Source: Apis mellifera (taxonomy: Eukaryota; Arthropoda; Insecta; Hymenoptera; Apidae). From it: 64,000 nt of DNA. Positions 34,801-49,800 of the stretch are shown here, one piece after another. Both the position numbers and the translations under genes were made by a program. The notes below the pieces were generated by a model. It made no database searches, had not been told where the DNA came from, and was given only the letters and a program-made list of their open reading frames with translations. The DNA is taken from the NCBI RefSeq assembly GCF_003254395.2, contig NC_037638.1, forward strand, positions 23,451,352 through 23,515,351. The letters run 5' to 3'. Numbering within the stretch: the stretch's first letter is position 1; every line of letters begins with the position of its first letter.

Positions 34801-37800
34801 AGTACAGGTTACTCGGTCAGGATTTGAACTTCGGCCAACCGTGTCCCTGGTAGATTCGTAGACGTCACGAACGTCATCATAGATTCACGGTCGCAAAACC
34901 ACCAACCATAATTTGTCAACGGAAGGACGGCTTCGTTTAACCCGGAACGTAACTTTCCATTGTTCGACGAACAATCGCGAACAGTTGGAGGGAAATGTTC
35001 GTGTCATCCTTGCGATTCCCCTTAATTCACGACTGAGAATCCTCTTCCTTTTTCCAAGAATAATAAATTTACTATTTCTTCTTTTTTTTTTTTTTTCTTA
35101 CCATAATATCATCCCAACTATATAATCCGAGCATAAACTCAAGATATTAAAGAAAATTAAAAAGAAAAAAGAGATATTAAAGAAGATTATTCGTCGCAAA
35201 TTAATCGATGATGATATCTTGGAATTAAATTGTCACAAATTTCGTCACAATATTCTCCGTCGACTGGACTTTCGATTGAACTTCTAATTATTCATCTAAT
35301 CCTTAAACATATACACTCGTATACCCAATCATCCCTTCTCGATACGCTGTCCAATATTTTCCACGGGCAAATAAGTTTCTCAATTTACCAAATACAATCT
35401 CGAAGCAAGTGTGGCGCGGCACGGAAAGGCACACTTTCCATAATTCCGCGCCGTGTTTGCATTTACACACGACGGTATTCGCGGCGTTCGTTAATAAACA
35501 CAGGATCCCTCTCAGAGCCAGGCAGAGAGGGACAGTGCGATTAAACATATCGTTATAATGGCTTATTACGTTACCGGGACGGTCGATCGATGCCCACAAT
35601 TCCGCGAAATTAATTTCCCCCTTCTGCGCGATAAACCTACTACCCTCCTCTCTCCTCTCTCTCTCTCGCTCTCTCTATTCGCGTCGATACGAAACATTCG
35701 CAGCAACCATTCGCAAGATACTTATCGATAACGGAACGGAATTGTTGCGTATCAATTTGCGCGGATACGTTTTTGTCGCGATCAGCTCGGTTTCGAAACG
35801 GTTCGCACCACCACCGACAAACCTCTAATTACGCGGTGGTGCAATTAGGTCGGTCGCACGCGGCTCGACCAGTATCCCGCTTTGCATATTTCGTGCCAAT
35901 TCCAAGATTTTTTTCTCCCTCCTGGGAAAAAGATGTCTCGATTGTACGTGTTGACCGTGTGTATATATATATATATATATATTCTCCGTTTTAATGCCAG
36001 ATACATGTGCGAGCAGATATGCATTTTTCGGAAAATAGTTGGCGAGGATGTCGCGGTTCACCGGTTTCAGATCGCGAGGATGATAACGGAGAATGCATTG
36101 GTTACTGTGTTATAGAATAGTGAATATGTATGAGGTATAGGAAAGAGTAAATTGGTGGAAGATTCTTTTTTTCTCTCTCTCTTTCTCTCTCCTTTTTTTC
36201 TCCCAATGTTTGCATTGCGGTTTGGTTCGAATCGGTTTGGTTTTTGGGCGTGATTGATTTTAGAATTGATCTTTATGATTTTTTTATATTCGGACGAATA
36301 TATTTTTGTGGTTGTCGGGGGAAAAATATGTAATTATGCAAGGGAGAATTTTTTAATAGCATCGATTTTTATTGTTAAATTAATTTTATATTACTTGTGT
36401 TATTGTAAAAAATGTATTATAGTTTCGAAATATATTTTGATTGGGGTAAATCCTAACGAAAAACGTTAATTAAATTAGTGGAATAATATAAAGAAAGAAA
36501 GAATAGCCGGTTAACGTATCAATTATAAATTCGAATAAATTCACTTTTTTCCCCGCTGAAAAAAATCCCGATTTCGATAAAATACGAGAAACGAGATAAT
36601 AAGTCATAAGTGGTGAACGTGAAAATCTCAATTTACACGAAAATGGCTTGAACGTGACAAATTATCCCTAATTTCGCGAAATTAAGTGATTTCGTCGCAA
36701 ATTGCACTTTTCAATTTTGAAAATTTTACCGAGATTTCATTATTCCCCGCGAGAATAATGCGATGGTTTTGATGAGTGTTATCGCAAAGCCCGCGAGAAA
36801 GGAGGGAGGGAAAAAAAAAAAAAAAAAAATAGCTGCAACGTTCGAAAGCAAGCAAGTTAATCTGAGAATTTCCTCGTCCCATTGCACCATTTCTTTTTTC
36901 TTTTTCTCTTTACGCCAATTACGTCATAGGCTCCCATCGGAACGTCATCGTGACGTGAACATCGTTTCTCCTGGACCGTCGTTCCACTCCGTTTTCAATT
37001 GGATCTTTTCCAACGATATCGCGATAGAATTAAGGCACCGATGGAATTTTCTCCCCCCACGCCCCTTTTCACATGCGACATCGTATAAAGCAGACGCTCT
37101 TTGAACGCCTTTCTCGTCGAACAATCGTGGGAATATCGCGACAGATTTTTCCTCCATTTTCCTTTGGAACGAAAGAGAAAAATAAGATTCCTCGCGCACG
37201 TTAAATCTATTTTTCGTAGATGCGATTCAGCTTTGCCGATGCTGTGGATGACTTTTCATGTGTCACACGTAGCTTAAATACTTACGATTTTCATATAATT
37301 GATGAGCGAATACCCATGAGGCCAGGTATCGGTTGACTCGCACGAGAGTGGCTTGATGTCGATCTGCTGGGACGTATCCAAATCGTGCAACGCTTTCGCG
37401 AATAGGTGCACAGCGTCGTACATTAACGATGTTTCAGTCTAGAAGACAAGTTTCAGTCTTTGAGACAAATAATAAAAGGGAATAATTTAATAGCTTAAGG
37501 ATGAAATAAAATGAACAATCAGGAAACATTTCTCAATTTGATCAATTTCATAAGCTTTATCAACGTTTAATTTTCGTCTTTGTTTCCATGGCATTTAAAT
37601 TGTTTCTCGAAGCGTGAATTAAAAAAGCCACTTCACGTTATCGCTCCGTTTCGGATATAGGCAATATTTTCACAGGATTTTACGAGACCATTCTACAGTC
37701 ATTTATCTTTATAATAGATCTGGAAAATCACATTTGTTTCGCGCGCATGTACAACGTGATCTGATAGTTAAGGGAAAATTAGTCTAAGTTGAAAATTTAT

Positions 37801-40800
37801 ACTATTTTCTTCTTTCTTTTTTTTTGATATTTATAGTCTTACTGTATAATATGGATTAATAATTCTTACCTTTATGCAGGTGAGGTTGTTCTGCTCCACG
37901 TAAACATGAAACAAAATATTAACAAATATAATAAAATACGAAATATTAATTTTTAAAAAAAATTGCATACAAAATCTTAATTTCACAACTATTATTGTAG
38001 AATTATAACTAAAAATTCATAATAAATATTAATTTTTTTACGAAAACCATTCGATTATTTTAAAATTATAAAAAGTATTTGTATTTGTTTCTTTAATAAA
38101 TCTATATCATTGTAAAAAAACAGTTAAGACATTTTCTCTCGTTCAATTATACTATTGTTAAAAAATTTCGCGTCAAAACTAACCACTAGTTTTTATAATG
38201 TTGAAGAATGAGAAACATATTTCATTGGGAATAAATCGAAAAAAATGTTAGAAATAAACGATTGTTAATGTTTTTCGCGCATTCGATCGAGGATTAATTG
38301 CCTTTCGATGCGAGTAATCGTGAGTAGAATGCGGCAAATGAGAACGTTTATCATGGAAAATGATCACGAATCGTGGGATAAATACGACGAATAACAGACA
38401 TTTCCTGCCTGTACTTAGAATTGTCGATAGCAACACGCGCGTACTAATTTATCAGTAATTCGACAAGATACTCTGATCAATTGTCACGTGCACGCGATCC
38501 TATTTAATTAATTAATGCGATTTTGTTAAATTGGCGTCCCTGATATCCGAGTAGACGCGAAAATCGAAACTTTCTAAAAATTATGTATTTATAATGACAT
38601 CGATTTATATATATGGTCGTTGAGCTGCAATTTGATGCGACATTTGCATTTGAAATTAATAATTTGTAGGAGACAGAATTCAAATAAATCAAATCAATTG
38701 TTATTATTTTTTTTTTGACAATATTCATTTTGTTACGATACTTAATTCAATCATTTTTATTTCGATATTATTACGAGACACTTTATACACACTCGCTATT
38801 TCTTTATTATTACAAACACTGTTACAAACTACTACTATTTTCCTTTGACACCATGTTAGGTACCGCTTCGAGGAACGAGTTGCTTGAATTTAAACATGAC
38901 GTCAAATTAAATAACTCGTCTTGCGAGCACAATCGACTAAAAGACAAGCAACTTGACTTGGCGAAGAACATGGCGAAGTCAAATAAGCCTTGATTAACTT
39001 GAACGACGAATGTAATAAAAATATGCAAAAATGTTGGAAATGGAAAGAACCTTAAAACTGTAAAACTGTGTAGTTACCACATCGGTAAGTTCTTTTGTCA
39101 AGCGAGTATCGACGTTACACAAAAGTACCAATAACCGATGGTCATAAAGGAAATTCGCGGAACACAGTCGAAGGGCAAATTGAATTTGGCGGGCGTCGAT
39201 ACACCGTCGATCGGTGAATAGTGTCGAGGGGTGAATCGAGCTCTAACCGGCGTGGAAGCTTCCACGAATTGTTCGATAAAAAGGGACGAGGATTTTTATC
39301 GAAACAATACACGCACGAAATGCACGCGGATTGCTTATTATCGGATTCCATTCGGTTCAATCGGTTGGCCTACGCCGTCACTCTGGCAGCTTCTTTTTTA
39401 TCGATCGAGCGATCTAAATTCCGATCAACTTTTCCAGATCCGTCTTTGTTCGCGAGCATAAGTGGCCTCGAGATTTATGCCATGTATTCGGAGAAAATCT
39501 TTCGTTATTAACGGTCACTGAACCCCATTAAACCAAATAAAAAAATTCTAGGATGATGCTAGATGGCTGCTTTTGATGTTTAAACTGTATATATATATTA
39601 ATCTATCCTAGCCTAGTAGAAATGTAACGTGACTTTAAATCGAAGGATAATATATTTCAGACACGATTGACTCAGTCCAGCATTATTTTACGATCGAGAA
39701 AATTTACGATTTATCTCTGATTATCATCGAATTTTTGTACGATATTAACCAATTTCGAGGGATTTCCTCGAACTTGAGGATCTTTTATTAAAAATTAAGG
39801 AAAAATCTAATTAAAACTTCGCTAGGAACGATACTTCGTGATACCTTGATCGTCTGATACAACAAATGGATAGTTTCTTTGTAACAACGTATCTGACACG
39901 ATCATCTACATTACGAGAGACCCAGCTCTCGTACAGACACGCGTATCCCACTTGTAATACACTTATCGTTAAGAAAATACACCACTTGTTACGATATCTG
40001 TCGAAGAGCATTCTACATACGCTTATCGAGTATCACCACAACAGTATCGCGAGCGCGAACAGCCTCTACCCGATTAATTTTCAACGATACTTATCTCGAC
40101 TCTCTGGTCATTGAATTATACATTCGCAAAATAATTACAATGCGAGAAACAATTCTCGCGAATTAATTTTCCGAGACTATTCAATTATTTCGTCGAGATG
40201 GATCGACTTATCCCGATGAAAGGGTTGAAATATATACGAGTTCAAAAACAATTTCTACTTTTCCGAAAGAAAATTGTTTTCCTTTTATTCGACAAAGTAT
40301 CGTAACTGGTTACCAAGCAAGCGTCCGCCTCCTTCCAACCGCGATCTCTCCTCTTTCGACGCTCCAAGATCGGTCACGTACCATCATTTACTCACATCCG
40401 CTCAATTTTCCCGCATCCATGTGCACGTATTTACATACTCGTCGGCGCTCGCCTAGCCGGCGACTCGTACGGAATCGCTAATACCCTCTCTCCCCCCTCC
40501 CCCCCTTTCGCTGCAGCAACCTTCGTTGCTCCTTTTCATCCACGATCTCCGATCCTCTTCCATCTATCCTTCTCTCGATCCATTTCCACCCTTCTCTCTC
40601 TTCCTCTCTCTCCTCCTCCCTTAGTCTCACGAGTAACAACTTTCTGTTACCGTGTAATTGAACTGAATTACAGCGAACAATAATCGCGATTTCGTATTCG
40701 CCGAACCATTCGCCCTGTTTCTCCACGCCGATCGAAATCCTCTTCGAATCCTCTTCGAATCGTGAAATTAGAACGGTTTTTTTTATTATATTTTCTTCTT

Positions 40801-43800
40801 ATTATCATTCTTTCACTTTTTCTTCTTCTTCTTCTTCTTCTTCTACTTCTTCTTTCTTTTTCTCGTTTTTTCGAACGGATCTTTAAATCAGAGGCAGCGT
40901 GGAAAGGATCTCTCTCGCGAGATAAATCGGGTTAATTGTACGTGGAAAGAATACAAACTTCTTTGGTTCTCTCTCGTCACGGGTGGAACTCTCTCCACGA
41001 GCGGCAACTTTCTCGAATGTTCAATGAATAAATCAGTCCAGTTATGAGGAGTAGCTCTTTAACCCGAGACAAGTTCGTCCGAGGACTTCCCCTTGAACAT
41101 CCTTTTTCGCGGAGTTTTCCACGGCGGCCTGGCCCTCTTGCCAGCAATAATGGACGAGATGTCGGGCCGGTGCAAATTATTTCCTCTTTTCTCGCAACGA
41201 TGAATTTCAATCGCAACGATTCTCGAGCGGAGTCGAACAGTTGATGAGTGTTGATCGACGTTCTTTCTCTCCTCTTGTGCGATTGAAGGAGAGATATAGA
41301 AAATCCATACTTAAAGAAACTGGATCTCCTCTCCATTAAAATTTGATACAAAAAGAGAACAAAATCCGTCGAAACCTAGAAATTAAAATTAATAAGAAAA
41401 TTGAATTGATTTTGGAAGAGCAAAGAACGACTTCTTATATCTCTATCTTCGAAAAAAATTACCCTATTTCTCTTCCATCCCGCTAAACGCGACCCGTAAT
41501 AAATTCTTTCGAGGAAGAATACCCAGCCTTCGATTGCCTTTTCCCATAAGAAGAAGAAGAAGTCTTTGTAAGTGACCGCGACGTGGGGTCTTTTTATCGC
41601 GGCTTCCGGGTGCGTGGCATGAATCGATATCTACCGCTGTCCCGTTGACAAAAGGACGATTCCTTTTCGAGAAAGGAGAATAAACCCGATTCACTCGTCG
41701 AAAACGAGATTGTCCTCTTCGAGGAAGGAGCGATTGCCGAAATTTTTTAACGAAGTTTTGGACGTTTGGAGACAAAAAGAAAGGAAGAAGAAAAGAGAAA
41801 GGGAGAAGGGAGAGAAAAAGGGCATCCTCAAGTGCGCGGCCATCGGTGACTAGAGACTTCCGTGGGGGGTCGTTTTCTTCGCGTTATGAACGGGTCAGGG
41901 ATCAAACAAACGTGCCTCCACGGGGGAAAGAAATGAATGGAGGGTATAGGAAAAGGCAGAAAGGCCGTAGGTAAAAAGATATAAAGCTCGGCAACCTTAG
42001 AATCCCCCGGGGTGCCTTCCAGCGGTTCCAGAGAGCCTCCATTATTTAACCCCTCTCTCACACTAGCAGCCAGGCTCCGGTGATCTCGTTCAATTGTTTG
42101 CGCTTTCATAGGTGAACCTGTGTGATCTTATTTTCCGCGTTTCCATCGCCGATGCCCGGCCTTATCCAAAAGGGACCCCTCCCTATCGAGTTGGGATACC
42201 TTCGGGGTATTCGTCTAATTGAACAAAGAGTGATTTATTTATATATATACGAAATTTTTGTTTTTCCATAATTTTGGATAAGATTTAACTTCATCTACGG
42301 AAATATACACGTATCTTCTCTTCTCGTTTCGTGATCGCGAGATATCGTTATCGAATCTTTCAATCGAAGAAAAATTTATATATATTGTTTTATATAGATA
42401 TAAAGTGATAAAATTTGTAAGTTTGGATAAAATCCTATTTTCCTTAATTGCGAAGCTCGAAGTGACGTGTGAACAAAATTAGATTTCGAAGAGAAACGTT
42501 AAGATCGTTGCATCAAATCCGCCTCGGTGTATCTAGACTCGGTTGCAAAAAAAAAAAAAGAAAAAAAGTTTGGCTTGGAAGTTTGCGAGAACGTGCGAGA
42601 GCGCCGATGCAATTTAACCTTTTTAAGGTGGTGGAACGTTGGCGTTGCTCGCGACAGATGTTGCTTCCCACCGGGATGCCGAACGTCCAAATCCGCTGCT
42701 CAACTTTTCCGCGGTTCATGCCAGATGCGCGCAATGATATAATCTGCCTTCGTGATGCCGGCTCACGATTCGTCCGAACAACCGCCAATTAACTGCGTAA
42801 TCCGGAACTTGTTTGCGTTCCGCGCCTGATAGTTGGAAGAAGAAATATCCTGTGGGTTGCGACGAAAATGAAACTCGTATGGAAGGGAATAATATAATTT
42901 AAAACTGGAATAATATAATTTATTATATTTATCAATTTATATAATTGGTTAAAAAAAAAGTTAGAGAGAAATTTTATTTATAGTTGGAAAGCGATGAAAG
43001 AGGATATAAGTGTGAACTATTAAATTTTTATTTATGTTTTTACGAGAAGAATTGTCTCGAAAGAAATTTTTATCATCGAATAAAACAACGGGTAAAATAT
43101 CTCTTTTATATGTATATAAAGGACAAATTTTAAAATGTTTTTTTATTTTTTTTCTTTTTTTTTTTACGAAGTAGAAAATTCTCTCGATAAAATGTGAAAT
43201 AAAATGTCGAATAGGGGAGCCACCATTCTTTCACGGACAATTGTATCATCGATCGATTTTAGTAATTCTCCTCGTCGCATTTCACCAATCGAAGCAAACA
43301 GAGAAAATAGGGGCTATCTAATGGGAGTACAAGCGCATGTGTACATACGTATATGTATATGTATATATATATATATTACACATTCGCACACGTACGCGTA
43401 ATACGATGTCATTTCGTTAGCGGATTTATATGTGGCAGAGTGAGGAACACATTAAGAGGAAGTAGGTAAATTGCATAGGCAATTTCCGCAGCGAAACTCT
43501 CACGATCAATCGAGTACTGCAATTGGTTACTAGAATTTGGAATTTGGTCCACAGAAGCAACGCTTTATTCTTTTTTCCTTAATTTTTCATTTTCAAATTA
43601 TAAAGTATTTCGTATACGTCGAATATAAAAATTTTATTGCATTTTTGCAATTTCCTACATAAAAAAAGAAATTTTTCTTCGTCGTTACTAACGAAAAAAT
43701 AAAATAAACGAAGAATGAATCGCTAAATCCCTCTCGATAGAATTATCGCAATTTCTCAAGGAGAAGAAAGTCTTCTTACCACTTATTCTTCCGACGATAA

Positions 43801-46800
43801 AGAATCGAATTCGAAAATTCAATTGTCATTTCATCTTACCGATACTTCCACTCTTCTTGTACAACATCCCCTTGTACACTTTACGAGAAACTCAATTTCC
43901 CACGACGCCAACCTTTCAACGCGTAATATCGTATTACAATACATATATATATATATTCGAAAGATCCAATCGACTTATTCTCGGTCAAATGTGAGCGAGG
44001 TGGAGAGGAGGAGGAGGAAGAGAAGATGTGGGGCCCGTCTCGAAGAAGAAGGATCGATGCTGCTGTCAAAGGTGGTTTACGCGAAGAATGCAAAATTAGA
44101 GAGAGAGTTATTACAGAGGTATTATATAGGTCTGATGTAAAGCGGGCAGCGGCAGTTTCGATTCGCGATCTTCTCATTTGCATGCATACGGGCGGGCCTG
44201 ATGAGTTCGAGCAGGCTCGTTCAACGAGAAAATTACATCGACACCGCAACCCTGTAACTGTTAAAATCCTTCGCGTTGACGACGTGTCGCGACGCTAATT
44301 AAGTTTGCACGCGTGCAAATTTTGCGCTTCCGCGGGGAAAACAAACAAACCCCTCTCCCTTCTCCTCCTCCTCCCCCGACAATGTCGAATCTCCGCGCTT
44401 CTGTTAATGTTCACGTTTGAGAGGGAGTTAAAATCGATCTGATAACATTGCGCCTTGAAAGCAAACGGAAAATTAATAAGGGAGTGCTCGAATAAGGAGA
44501 AAATATGAATTTTTTATTATTTATTACAATTTATTATTTCAAACGAATTTTTAAAGTAGGAAGAACGATTGAAATCCAATTCTATATGCGTCCAATATTG
44601 TTAATAAAGAATCATTAATGTCGGGATTATAGATTATATTTAATGAGAAATTTTTTAAACACCTTCTTCATTTTTACACGATCAATCGTGTACGTGATTA
44701 AAGAAGCTCAGATCTGCAAACGTAATTAATTAAATCATTATTGGATTCAAATAGATATAATACGTACGTATATTATATCGAAAAGAGTAGATCGTTTATA
44801 TATAATTACTAACGTCATATTTCAACAATTCGACTAATGGGAAGTAATAAATTAATGATAGAAACTGATTTGATAAAAATTGAATAACCATGGGAATTAG
44901 TTGTAACGCGAATTCGAGAGGGAGCCGGGTGGAATACGATACACGTGGAATATTCGAAAATCAGTAACACGGTTAATCGCAACGACTGTGCGTCTAATTA
45001 ATACGTAATACGAAGCGACGTACATGTATATAATATTTCATCCTACCTTGTTGGAGCTCTGCCCCATATCGAGCTCACGATTATAACGCTTCTCCCCGTA
45101 GATCCAATCTTGCACGACTTTTTGTATATCCTGTTTCTCCGGGTCCACTAATCGAAAGGCAGTGATATTGGTCCCGCCGTGCTTGAATTCCTCGAGATCG
45201 ACGCTGTGTAAATCCTGGACACAAGGAATACTCGGTTCACTTTATGAATCTCTCGAATCGATCGATCGCCCCCGACCTTTCTTTCTTTCTTTCTTTTTTT
45301 TTTTTTTTGCATGCTGTTCGACCAAGAATTTTTTATTACCATCGCGCTACGAACGTTTAATATCACGACGTCCATCGACGTTTATCAGAAATACTGAGAT
45401 TTATAGAACGCTCTATATGTATCCGGGAGTGGAAAAAAATTGTCGTATATCTTGCACATCGAATTATTGGTTTGAAAACGAAGGCAATTTATGTGGAACG
45501 TTTTTATATCATATGGGAGAGGAGGGGAGGAACAATCATTGCGTTTCGAAGATAAAAATTAACATTGGCCCTTAAAAAAATATAAACTGTTTTGAAAGAA
45601 TGGAATTTTACATGTACAAGAGTCATGATTAATTCTAGAAAATTTTTCAAAAAATTATTCCTTTCTTTTGTCCTCTTTATTTATTGTCATTTCCTTTTCC
45701 TCTCTTCGCTCCATTTCGCTATCCGCATATAATAAGCTCTACTCCAAAATACCGTGAAAATTCGATGTTTTTCTAAAGAGAAAGATAATGCAGAGATCGC
45801 TTAAAAGCAACGCGCATAACCATAAATTTTCAAGGGATCGTTTTAAAGCGAATCTTTAAATTATAACCATCCACGTGTAAAAATAGCCGGTCATCATCGA
45901 CGATCCTCGGCCGACGATTGAATCGGTTTTCTCGCCGATGGTAGTCGAAACCGTCGAACACTCGTCTCCGAGGACAGATATTACTTGGACGCGCGCCGCG
46001 TCGCCTATCAACGGAAATAGAGATATCTCGAGATGCAAGGAATGGGGAGAGCGGTTTCTCCGCCTCTAAAGCTACATCTACATCGGTGGTGGTAGCGAGC
46101 GTGATTTAAAGTCGGTTCATCCTCAAAGCGCAACTCCGCCGCCGTTTACCTTTTCGAATGCTCAAGCAGCCAGCCACGGCCATTTATTATCCTTTGTCCT
46201 GTGTCCCATGCCCGGGATAGATAAGTTTCCCTATCCGCTGTCCCTTACAATCGAACAGCCTAGCGATACACGCGAGCCCGATCGATCCGCAAGGTGATCG
46301 ATCATCGCCTCGCCTCCAAGGATGTTCCTTCGCTCTTCGCGTCGCGATATTGCTTCTGGCGATACACGACACTTCCTCTTCTTCGCCCCGGTCAATAAAA
46401 GGATTTACAAAGATTTCGTCGAACATTTTCTTTCGTATCTGAATCGGTTGAAGAAGAATCCTATTGTGAGAGAGGAAAAAAAAAATGGAAAATGATCGAG
46501 ATTTTTATTTCAGATTAAAACGATTATTCGCACGATCGATTTCGTCGACTATTATCCCAATGTGAGCTAGAATTACATTCTAAATCTTGGTATACGTCAG
46601 GGGAATAGGGTCCATTGTCAAGCAACAATGCTTAACCACGACACACGACTTTCAGTAGACATCCATGACAAATTTTCTCTCCATAATCTAACCTCAACGC
46701 CTGCTAACTTCACGGCATAACCTCAAAATTATTAGAGTTTGAACCAACTAAAGAACCATTAACCATTCCATGGATAATTTAATCTCTTCCTCCCCCGTTT

Positions 46801-49800
46801 AATCCGGACGATTGAAAACAAGGCGAAGATTCGAGTCGAGAGGAGAGCGAGCGAAGAAGCTCGTAGTGAATTAACATCGGTCAACGAAGTGGGTCCACGC
46901 TGATTCTGGACGCGGAATTATGGCAGGATAGACGCGCAGACACGGTCTCGCATTTCGAAGCTACAAATTTCATCCTGACCCACCGAATCCTGCAACGCCG
47001 ACGTATTATCGCATCCTGCTGGTCATTATGGTTATTATGCTTGTTACGGTTATGATGATTGTTATCATCGTTATAGTACCGGTTCCCATTAAGCTTCTTA
47101 TTACGAACGCTTAGAGAAACGTAACGCCAACCCATCAACTCTTGACTCCTTATTACCGTCGAGTTATTTAATTCACATCCACCCCTCTTGTTCTTATTTT
47201 TTTTCTCAATTTCAAAGATTCGATTACGCGGTGCAAATTGGTTTCCATTATCAATTGATTAATTTTTCTTTTTTTTTTTAAGATATACGCTTAATAAGTT
47301 GATATCGATAAAATTGGAAACCGGAGAATTTTATCTTGAAGAATAGAGTCGCTGTCTGTTTTTCTCTCGTTTTATTTTAATCGTTATAAACGAACGAGAG
47401 TAGAGAGATACAAATTATGATTCGATTATTTAATTACTAGGTATTTATCGATTAATTGAATTATTTGATCGGTGTTATGCATTATTTTTCTTTGTATTAA
47501 TTCCTCTTCAAAATAAACGAGTCTATTGTTCCGATGCAAATCGTTTCGTAATATAACACGATACATAATATATACGTAAAATCAATTTTCGTAACACAAT
47601 TTGTGATTCTTTGTGCGATCAAAGTAATATTCAACGTTTTACTCGAATTGGCGTATCGCCCGCTTGCTTAAGCTCTTTATTTATTTATTTATTTGTTTGT
47701 TTTTTATCGCAGCATTGAAAAATAATTATCGGCACGATTCGCTCGATTTAAACGTTTAAAAATTTTAGATATATTTTGATCCTTCGTTTCGGATGATATT
47801 TAAATAAGATATTTTTCATACGAGCTAATCGTAATTACCTAATAAATTAATTCGTAACATCAAAGAGCACGCTTTCAAGCGTGAATCAATCGAAATGTAA
47901 TTAATTTATTCGTGGCAACGTGCTCCTTCTCATTGTCATCGCGATGATTAGATCCCCCCCGATGTAACAGAATCACTATGACTTTATCGATAATATATAT
48001 TGGTATATAATACTATACATGATACTGTGTTCAATGGACCCGTCATCAAAGCGCGATTACAGCTCATTGCATGAAACTTATTTACGCCAAGGGTTCCGAT
48101 TATTAATCCATTACACGTAGCATCGTTTAACCACCTTTGTCCACCTTTGTTTCTCATCGTCCTTTGCAAAGCCTTGAATTATATACCGAAGAAATATACC
48201 TGATCCGCGTGTTAATAATAAGAATAGAATAAAGAAGAAACGACGAATTCGTTTATATATCTCTCAAAAATAAATTCTTCTCCGTTCTATAATAACAAGT
48301 AACGATCTCTCGAAAGACAGATAATTAATCTAATCGTCTCCACCGCCAAGTATCCTACTCATTGTTCAATTATAATCGTTTTATTATTCCCCGATCGACG
48401 GATAATGAACTGAATTTCGCATAATTGTTCCCTGATCGGCAGAGGACGCGCGCTAAATTTCAGCGAAATGTCAGCGATATGAAGTTGCAATTTCATTAGA
48501 TCAAAATAGAATGGAACATCGATCGTCCGATTTAACGAGAACGTGGGATGAGATCCGCTCCATTGATGGAAAAATTCAAATAATTATTTCACTTTTATTT
48601 ATACTTTTCTCCTTTCGAAACAGATATATTCGTATAATCGAACAGAAGTAAGAGAATTGTTTGGTTTAATTTCTCCACTCCTGGTATCCTAGTATCTCGA
48701 GCGCGATAATGCAATGCAACACGAGTATGCAAATTCAACGTCTCGTAAATATAGCTACGTCTGACTCTAACTAAACGAGTTGTAAAAAAAGAAAAAAAGA
48801 AAAAAATGATATTTCCTGGGGCGGAATTCGAATTGCTTTTCAATCCGCGTCGTTGAAGGCTCGATTCACAGACGCGGCGTCCGTCATTTGACGACGTGGC
48901 TAAATAGCACCGAAACCGCGACAAACGAAGAAAGGGGCGTGTTCCGTGGTTAGAGTTTTCGCGCGTTTCCGTGCATGAAAAGGATACCAAGGATGCGACT
49001 GTCGAGCGAACGTGGACGATCGATAGCTATCGTTCCCCTTGATTTACACCGACCCACGCGTATCACATACGTAATTCCCGCTTTTCTTGCCGCGAGACAT
49101 CCTCACGGGTTAGATAAAAATGCCGCGTATACGGTTTGAATGCGAAACGCCGTGTTCTCGCGACGCGACGTGATGTCGTTGACGTGAAAAAAGAAGAAAA
49201 AAAAAAAAAAAAGAAGGAACGTTTCGATGGTTGTATTGCATATTATATACTCGCGCGAGTATATAATAAATTTAACTTAATATTTTTGGCCTATCTTGGT
49301 TGGAATTTTGATGTATCTGTCCTAATCTGGAAGGAAGATAGATTCGATAAACGAATTAATATTTGCGAGTAGATATAGACGTTGAAAAATCAACGAGGCA
49401 GTAACTCGTTATATTCTCGTGCGAGAAGAACAACGGGGTGTCGAGTTGGAAAATAAAAAATTGCTTTAATAAATTCCGTAAATGGCGAACGAGTCGGAAG
49501 TTGTTCTCTGTCATGAATTTTCCGTTTGAATTAACGGCCGCGTAAATTTGCCCCGGTGGATTTTTATTGGAGTGGCCGCTGTGATAATAAAGATCCCCTG
49601 GTATAATAAAGGGCAATTAAATTTTTTATTTATTTGTTTATTTATTTATTTATTTATTTTTTCAAGCACTCTACATCTAGCCCTCGACTCGATGACTCCG
49701 GAACATGGTTGATTAGAGAGAAAATAAAAGCTCAACGAGTTACTAATGAAGAGGCAAATTTCTGGCGAAAACGAAGTATCCTCTAATTGAAAAACAACCT

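Noticed and set aside
34795..34870. Second tRNA-like B box (GTTCAAATCC on the minus strand)
   Set aside because: No consistent cloverleaf; D arm and acceptor stem are missing.
49241..49268. Palindrome as an inverted terminal repeat of a transposon
   Set aside because: It is a single spacer-free palindrome with no internal element or target-site duplication.
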